In this document: piece after piece, positions 7,161 through 10,268 of the stretch
Numbering within the stretch: position 1 is the stretch's first letter
Layout: each line of letters starts with the position of its first letter
From: JAAGZL01 sp964628835
GTDB taxonomy: Bacteria > Pseudomonadota > Gammaproteobacteria > Chromatiales > Chromatiaceae
Length of the DNA: 10,268 nt
Reading direction: 5' to 3'
Assembly (NCBI GenBank): GCA_964628835.1
Contig: CAZVME010000096.1
Location: 1 to 10,268 of the forward strand
The notes under the pieces: model-generated
What the model was told of the DNA's origin: nothing
Databases searched by the model: none
Seen by the model: the letters and a program-made list of their open reading frames with translations, nothing else
Program-made: the position numbers and the translations under genes

Positions 7161-7246
7161 CTGTGGCCGATCACCGGCCGCAATGGCCGTGGTGCGGGGC
7201 TGTACTATGCTGTTACATATGCCATCAGAACATTAGGGAGAGAGAT

Positions 7247-7654
7247 ATGGAGATGCGCAGGGCAGATCTGGAGTGGTCGCTGTTTGGGTTGAGGTTGACG
7301 GTGTTTCTGGTGATGTTTGTCTGGACCCTGGATAAGTTCATAAATCCGGGGCATGCGGCCAAGGTCTACGAGGTGTTCTACTTTATCGGAGGCATGGAGA
7401 GCATGGCCATGTTCATGATCGGGCTGGTGGAGTTCGTTCTTCTAATGGGTTTTGTCGCCGGACTGTTCAAAAAGTACACCTATGGCGTAGTGCTGCTGCT
7501 CCACACCATCTCCACCCTGTCATCTTATAAACAGTATCTGGCGCCATACGATGGCCCGAACATCCTGTTTTTTGCCGCCTGGCCCATGTTGGCGGCCTGT
7601 GTAGCGCTGTTTCTGCTTAGGGATTACGACACCAGATTTGTTCTGGGCCGGTGA
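7247..7654 (+). CDS. Small DoxX-like integral membrane protein
   Basis: A 135-residue protein with four predicted membrane helices (about residues 11-30, 52-73, 77-92 and 105-123). The first helix, LRLTVFLVMFVWTLDKFINP, has the arrangement of the DoxX/MauE-like superfamily, in which an aromatic- and Lys-bearing helix end precedes a loop. These proteins are often linked to redox or quinone-related membrane functions, but the role of this one is not known. I chose the ATG at 7247 because AGGGAG (7235-7240) lies six bases before it. An in-frame start at 7118 would add 43 residues, several of them cysteines, unlike any membrane leader, and would overlap the heat-shock promoter. It is divergent from hslV, and its own promoter is not evident. 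The DoxX assignment is moderate. Confidence 0.75.
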   Translation: MEMRRADLEWSLFGLRLTVFLVMFVWTLDKFINPGHAAKVYEVFYFIGGMESMAMFMIGLVEFVLLMGFVAGLFKKYTYGVVLLLHTISTLSSYKQYLAPYDGPNILFFAAWPMLAACVALFLLRDYDTRFVLGR

Positions 7655-7963
7655 TCTGATGGTGTAACTCCGGGTTTTGGGGTGGTTGCGTCTGGGCCGG
7701 GCTGGGGCTAAATGACTGGATTTTCCCACATAATCCACTACCCTTTGCCCTGTGATCAGACAGCAAGAGAGTAGCTAACTCCGCCTTCCGTAGATGGCTA
7801 TGGTGGAGTTCGGCATCACAACAGAATTCAATGCTTCGGCAGAGGTGTTCATGGCGCAGGAGCTCAAGCCGGGCGTCTTGAAAGGCAAGCAGGGTGGTGT
7901 TAATTTCCACCGGGCATTTGATCAGTTTAAGCGCTAGTAGATTTATATTGGTGGAACCACTGC
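7655..7963. other. 309-base gap; one unassigned 47-codon frame, otherwise nothing recognised
   Basis: There is no known gene, RNA or IS between the DoxX-like gene and the methyltransferase. A 47-codon frame at 7794-7937 is described separately. AACTCCGCC (7777-7785) and GGTGGAGTT (7802-7810) pair at eight of nine positions and could form a stem across the start of that frame. The minus strand is also open through this region. A decayed gene or a dispersed repeat is possible. Confidence 0.4.
7794..7937 (+). CDS. Possible 47-residue small protein of unknown function
   Basis: An ATG frame directly after an in-frame TAG encodes 47 residues beginning MAMVEFGITTEF and ending AFDQFKR. About two-thirds of its third codon positions are G or C, similar to nearby genes, and it fills the gap up to the methyltransferase, whose ATG is 26 bases downstream. 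There is no recognisable Shine-Dalgarno and no family I recognise. The opposite strand is open here too, so coding on either strand, or none, is possible. Treat as doubtful. Confidence 0.25.
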   Translation: MAMVEFGITTEFNASAEVFMAQELKPGVLKGKQGGVNFHRAFDQFKR

Positions 7964-8578
7964 ATGAGTGAGAGAAAACAGCACTGGGATCGGGTCTACA
8001 GCAGCAACTCGCCGTTGGAGGTAGGCTGGTTTCAACAGGAGCCGGCGGTCTCTCTTCGGATGATCCAGGACTCCGTATCAGATCAGACCCAGCCCATACT
8101 CGATGTGGGCGGTGGCGCCTCGGTGCTGGTGGACCGACTGCTGGAGTGCGACTACTCCCATCTCTCGGTACTGGATATCTCCGCCCACGCCCTGGATCAC
8201 GCCAAGCAGCGGCTGGGGCCGCAAGCTGATCGGGTCGAGTGGTATGTGAGTGACGTAACCGCATTTACTCCGCTGCATAAATACGCCTGCTGGCATGATC
8301 GCGCGGTGTTCCATTTCCTCACCGATGCGGCTGATCGCGCCAAATATGTAGAGACCCTGAGCGCCGCGTTGCAACCCAGCGGCCACCTGGTGCTGGCTGC
8401 CTTCTCCCTGGATGGCCCTACCATGTGTAGCGGCTTGGACATCGTGCAGTACAGTGCCGAGAAGCTGCAACAGGAGTTGGGAGACAGCTTCAAGTTTCTG
8501 GAAGAGCAAGATGAGGTGCACATCACCCCGAGGCAAAAGGAACAGCTGTTCTGCTATTACAGGTTTGTGCGCAAGTAG
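7964..8578 (+). CDS. Class I SAM-dependent methyltransferase
   Basis: A 204-residue Rossmann-fold methyltransferase. The SAM-binding motif I is ILDVGGGASVLVD (45-57), with VLDIS (69-73) carrying the acidic residue that usually binds the ribose. VSDVTAF (95-101) is the next strand, and WHDRAVFHFLTD (110-121) is the motif IV region. The N-terminal HWDRVY and the GWFQQEP loop (21-27) are shared with a common bacterial group of small methyltransferases, often annotated only by superfamily. HITPRQKEQLFCYYRF near the C terminus is also typical of that group. The substrate cannot be read from the sequence; neighbours give no pathway. The ATG has GGTGG (7950-7954) nine bases upstream. It converges on the LysE-type gene, with 89 bases between the stops. 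Confidence 0.88.
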   Translation: MSERKQHWDRVYSSNSPLEVGWFQQEPAVSLRMIQDSVSDQTQPILDVGGGASVLVDRLLECDYSHLSVLDISAHALDHAKQRLGPQADRVEWYVSDVTAFTPLHKYACWHDRAVFHFLTDAADRAKYVETLSAALQPSGHLVLAAFSLDGPTMCSGLDIVQYSAEKLQQELGDSFKFLEEQDEVHITPRQKEQLFCYYRFVRK

Positions 8579-8667
8579 CTTGCAGTGTTAACAGGCCCTA
8601 GGCGTCGTTTCTGCGTCGCAATGGCTGGGTTTGCCTCTCTCGTCGACTAGGTAAGCCGGATTGGTTT

Positions 8668-9282
8668 CTATCGTTCCACCATAGCCAGCTTTGCCCCCAT
8701 GGCAACAAATATCCCGGAGAAGCTGCGCTGGACCCATCGGATCAGCCTGGGCGATCCAGATATGTAACTGCGCACAGCGGTCGCGAATAGCCCATAAACA
8801 ATAAACACGGCCAGTGTCATGAGCATAAACAGAGCACTGAGTAACAGCAGGTGGTAGATGGGAGTTGTTGCATTGCTGGGGACAAACTGCGGGAGAAATG
8901 CCAGGAAGAAGATGGAAAGCTTTGGGTTAAGAATATTGATTAGAAATGCCCTGGTGGCAATCTTTAATGCCCCTCTCTCTTTTGGCGTATTGTTTAGGGA
9001 AATAACGCCTGACTCCTTCCACATCATCCATGTCAGATAGGCCAGGTATGCCACGCCCAAATACTTGAGTAGCTGAAATGCAACACTGCTGGTATGCAGG
9101 ATTGCCGCCAGCCCTAAAACAGAGGCAACCAGATGCGGAACAATTCCAGCGGTGCAGCCCAGGGCGGCAAAGATGCTGGCGCGCCTGCCTCCGGTGAGAC
9201 CGGTAGATATGGTAAACAGCACTCCCGTGCCTGGCAGTAACACCACAATCAATGATGTGATTAAAAATTCGGTGCTAAGCAT
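8668..9282 (-). CDS. LysE/RhtB family exporter
   Basis: A 204-residue inner-membrane transporter of the LysE/RhtB family, which exports amino acids or related small molecules by cation exchange. The N-terminal LPGTGVLFTISTGLTGGRRA (16-35) corresponds to the family motif around PGP and GRR; the second Pro of PGP is Thr here (PGT). The G..AG..PH segment after it (42-50) is also conserved. About six hydrophobic helices are visible (roughly 6-26, 38-62, 65-87, 112-133, 141-165, 183-201). The ATG has AGGAG at 9288-9292, five bases upstream, overlapping the last codons of the preceding gene, whose stop is two bases away. The two are therefore probably cotranscribed. Substrate is unknown. Confidence 0.9.
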   Translation of the reverse strand: MLSTEFLITSLIVVLLPGTGVLFTISTGLTGGRRASIFAALGCTAGIVPHLVASVLGLAAILHTSSVAFQLLKYLGVAYLAYLTWMMWKESGVISLNNTPKERGALKIATRAFLINILNPKLSIFFLAFLPQFVPSNATTPIYHLLLLSALFMLMTLAVFIVYGLFATAVRSYISGSPRLIRWVQRSFSGIFVAMGAKLAMVER

Positions 9283-9284
9283 GT

Positions 9285-9596
9285 TTACTCCTGTTTGTTA
9301 TATTTCTGTTCGCTGTGTGGACAGTTTATCTGTTTAAACTCCAGGGCGGCGGCAGGGCCTACCCATCCTGGAGGATTGATGATCGTCTTTCTGCCGAACT
9401 GTGCCATGCAGCTATCGTCGAAGTGGATAGTAAACTCCTGAAGATTGATCGATTTTAATCTAGCCGCAACAGTTGAGTGTGTACGAACATACTGCACCAT
9501 AACATTTAGATCATCCATGTTCTGATATTGTGGCGGCAGCGCGGCGTTAGCAGTTTGAATGGTCATTACCACTGCTAATAGTGCAACGCAGTTCAT
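9285..9596 (-). CDS. Small secreted hypothetical protein with two cysteines
   Basis: A 103-residue protein with a short hydrophobic leader (residues 1-18) ending in ANA, a likely signal peptidase I site giving a mature N terminus of ALPPQYQNMDDL. It lacks the usual basic residue near the start. The mature part has two cysteines after cleavage (C63 in DDSCMAQFGRK, C92 in QINCPHS) that could form a disulfide in the periplasm, and a PPGWVGPAA loop. I do not recognise a named family. GGAGAG (9606-9611) lies nine bases before the ATG. It immediately precedes the LysE-type gene, whose ribosome site lies inside its end, so the pair may act in one process, but nothing shows what it is. Confidence 0.7.
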   Translation of the reverse strand: MNCVALLAVVMTIQTANAALPPQYQNMDDLNVMVQYVRTHSTVAARLKSINLQEFTIHFDDSCMAQFGRKTIINPPGWVGPAAALEFKQINCPHSEQKYNKQE

Positions 9597-9618
9597 TGTC
9601 TGGCCCTCTCCGTTTGTG

Positions 9619-9644
9619 TTTATAGCTACTTAGATTACCTAAGT
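9619..9644 (-). promoter_or_regulatory. Operator-like palindrome next to a -10-like box upstream of the small secreted protein
   Basis: ACTTAG (9628-9633) and CTAAGT (9639-9644) are perfect reverse complements around ATTAC. On the minus strand TATAAA (9619-9624) could be a -10 box 22 bases before the gene start; the palindrome would fall in the spacer, as many repressor sites do. No good -35 is present, so this is tentative. Confidence 0.3.
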
Positions 9645-9661
9645 GATGGCGGTGTGAGGTT

Positions 9662-9853
9662 CTACTCGTCATCCCGCGATACAGCCACCAAAGGAAGATT
9701 ATCCCGGTCAATGGATACATCAAACTCTATGGGACGGCAGCAGACCTGGCAGTCTTCGATGTAGTCCTGCTGTGGCACTGAACAATCGATCAGAACCTCT
9801 ATTGCCTCGCCACAGTATGGGCATTGAATGGTGCTGGTTTCGATACGGTTCAT
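9662..9853 (-). CDS. CPXCG motif cysteine-rich protein
   Basis: A 63-residue protein with the pair CPYCG (11-15) and CQVCC (35-39), the two CxxC knuckles of the Cys_rich_CPXG family; a metal, probably zinc, is likely bound. The segment YIEDCQVCCRPIEFDV (31-46) is very typical of the family, and the length is normal. Its function is not known. The ATG at 9853 has no Shine-Dalgarno; instead it is preceded directly by TTTTTT and the right arm of a hairpin (9857-9909). No alternative start is near, so the start is kept with some doubt. Confidence 0.88.
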   Translation of the reverse strand: MNRIETSTIQCPYCGEAIEVLIDCSVPQQDYIEDCQVCCRPIEFDVSIDRDNLPLVAVSRDDE

Positions 9854-9856
9854 AAA

Positions 9857-9909
9857 AAATTGGCAAACTCTTCAGCTTGTAGTGGGTCAGTGTAACCTAA
9901 TGCCAATTT
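9857..9909 (-). terminator. Possible hairpin with T-run downstream of the VF530 gene
   Basis: AAATTGGCA (9857-9865) and TGCCAATTT (9901-9909) are perfect nine-base reverse complements with a 35-base loop. On the minus strand the second arm runs into TTTTTT, as in an intrinsic terminator, 23 bases after the VF530 gene's stop. The stem is AT-rich and the loop long, so strength is doubtful. It may instead affect translation of the next gene, whose ATG begins right after it. Confidence 0.35.
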
Positions 9910-9932
9910 CCATATGAGTAACGCAGCACACT

Positions 9933-10178
9933 TTATTTAGAATTACCCCACGGAGATTGTTTTTCAAATGTTGAGATATACAAACCCTCAACCTTGTCTC
10001 TGGCCCATTGGGTCTTGCGTAAAAACTTCAGTGATGACTTAATAGTTGGATCACTCTTAAAGCAGTTGATGTCGACTCTCTGAGAGAGCCCAACCCAACC
10101 ATAGCGATCCACCAACCTCGTTACAACCATCTCAAGCGTAACACCATGCAATGGATTATTCGTTTGGTCTTTATTCAT
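9933..10178 (-). CDS. VF530 family DNA-binding protein
   Basis: An 81-residue protein of the VF530 family (DUF2132), small proteins with DNA-binding properties. The characteristic stretches are NPLHGVTLEMVVTRLV (8-23), YGWVGLSQRVDINCF (26-40) and DPTIKSSLKFLRKTQWAR (43-60), the conserved core. The length is normal for the family, with a short extra tail (STFEKQSPWGNSK). I chose the ATG at 10178; a TTG two codons earlier is possible. There is no strong Shine-Dalgarno for either. Its sequence is AT-richer than the Ubi and Hsl genes. Confidence 0.9.
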   Translation of the reverse strand: MNKDQTNNPLHGVTLEMVVTRLVDRYGWVGLSQRVDINCFKSDPTIKSSLKFLRKTQWARDKVEGLYISTFEKQSPWGNSK

Positions 10179-10215
10179 ACTCAATAGAATCTAATTTCAT
10201 CTTAAAACCGTGGTC

Positions 10216-10268
10216 TGAACCTCCCCCAGTAAAACGGACAAGATTATTGAGGGGCATACCTTTCCTCA
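10216..10268. mobile_element. Possible end of an IS3-like insertion sequence at the window edge
   Basis: The stretch starting TGAACCTCCCCCAGTAAAAC, followed by GGACA, resembles the terminal inverted repeats of some IS3-family elements, which begin with TG, have a C-rich tract and end in AAA-CGGACA-like sequence. The element body would lie beyond 10268. No transposase reading frame or second end is visible, so this rests on pattern memory alone. Confidence 0.35.

Noticed and set aside
7175..7189. CGGCC-GCAAT-GGCCG mini-palindrome between hslV and the DoxX-like gene
   Set aside because: Only five pairs that do not extend; expected by chance in GC-rich sequence.
7203..7220. TACTAT and TGTTACATAT as -10 boxes for the DoxX-like gene
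   Set aside because: No acceptable -35 hexamer at 16-18 bases upstream of either.
7918..7949. TTGATC and TATATT as a promoter for the methyltransferase
   Set aside because: The spacer is 20 bases and both boxes are imperfect.
7617..8264. A 215-codon minus-strand frame across the 3' half of the gap and the methyltransferase start
   Set aside because: Overlaps the ends of two supported plus-strand genes; only its middle, in the gap, stays of interest and is covered as a finding.
1..10268. tRNA, rRNA, CRISPR array, phage or toxin-antitoxin system
   Set aside because: No cloverleaf, regular direct-repeat array or recognisable gene of these kinds was found on either strand.

Overview
The window looks like a chromosomal segment of a gammaproteobacterium. 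It carries the run hslV, hslU, a DUF971 gene, ubiE, ubiJ and ubiB in one direction on the minus strand. ubiJ, and the ubiE-ubiJ-ubiB order, are typical of ubiquinone-making Gammaproteobacteria. Protein sequences such as the HslU tail LSRFIL and UbiE's GFGLRNVTD segment are close to what I know from E. coli. The genus cannot be fixed from the sequence; a GC-rich, environmental (for example Chromatiales-like) lineage is only a guess.

Left part (1-5000): a plus-strand DUF3422 membrane-anchored protein (41-1393) converges on ubiB. The two genes are separated by a perfect long hairpin (1412-1485). On the minus strand follow ubiB, ubiJ and ubiE, tightly coupled (4-nt overlap and 1-nt gap), then a DUF971 protein. 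The Ubi proteins serve aerobic ubiquinone synthesis: UbiE does the C-methylation, UbiJ is a lipid-binding accessory factor and UbiB is an atypical kinase/ATPase.

Middle part (5000-7250): hslU and hslV encode the ATPase and the peptidase of the HslVU protease, one base apart. Upstream of hslV is a textbook heat-shock (sigma-32) promoter. Divergent from it is a small four-helix membrane protein that looks DoxX-like.

Right part (7250-10268): a roughly 310-base gap holding one unassigned 47-codon frame, a class I SAM methyltransferase, then a minus-strand set of small accessory genes. These are a LysE-type exporter coupled to a small secreted two-cysteine protein, a CPXCG cysteine-rich mini-protein and a VF530-type DNA-binding protein. 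This part is visibly richer in A and T. The last 50 or so bases resemble the terminal inverted repeat of an IS3-like insertion sequence that would continue beyond the window.

The most notable unlisted structure is a family of three imperfect palindromes of about 70 bases (1412-1485, 4560-4628, 5049-5118). They share the arms GGGGTC-GAGTCGATTGC / GCAATCGACTC-GACCCC and lie only between genes. They resemble REP-like or miniature mobile repeats, and two of them separate members of the hslVU-DUF971-ubi gene run. I found no convincing wholly new multi-gene system.
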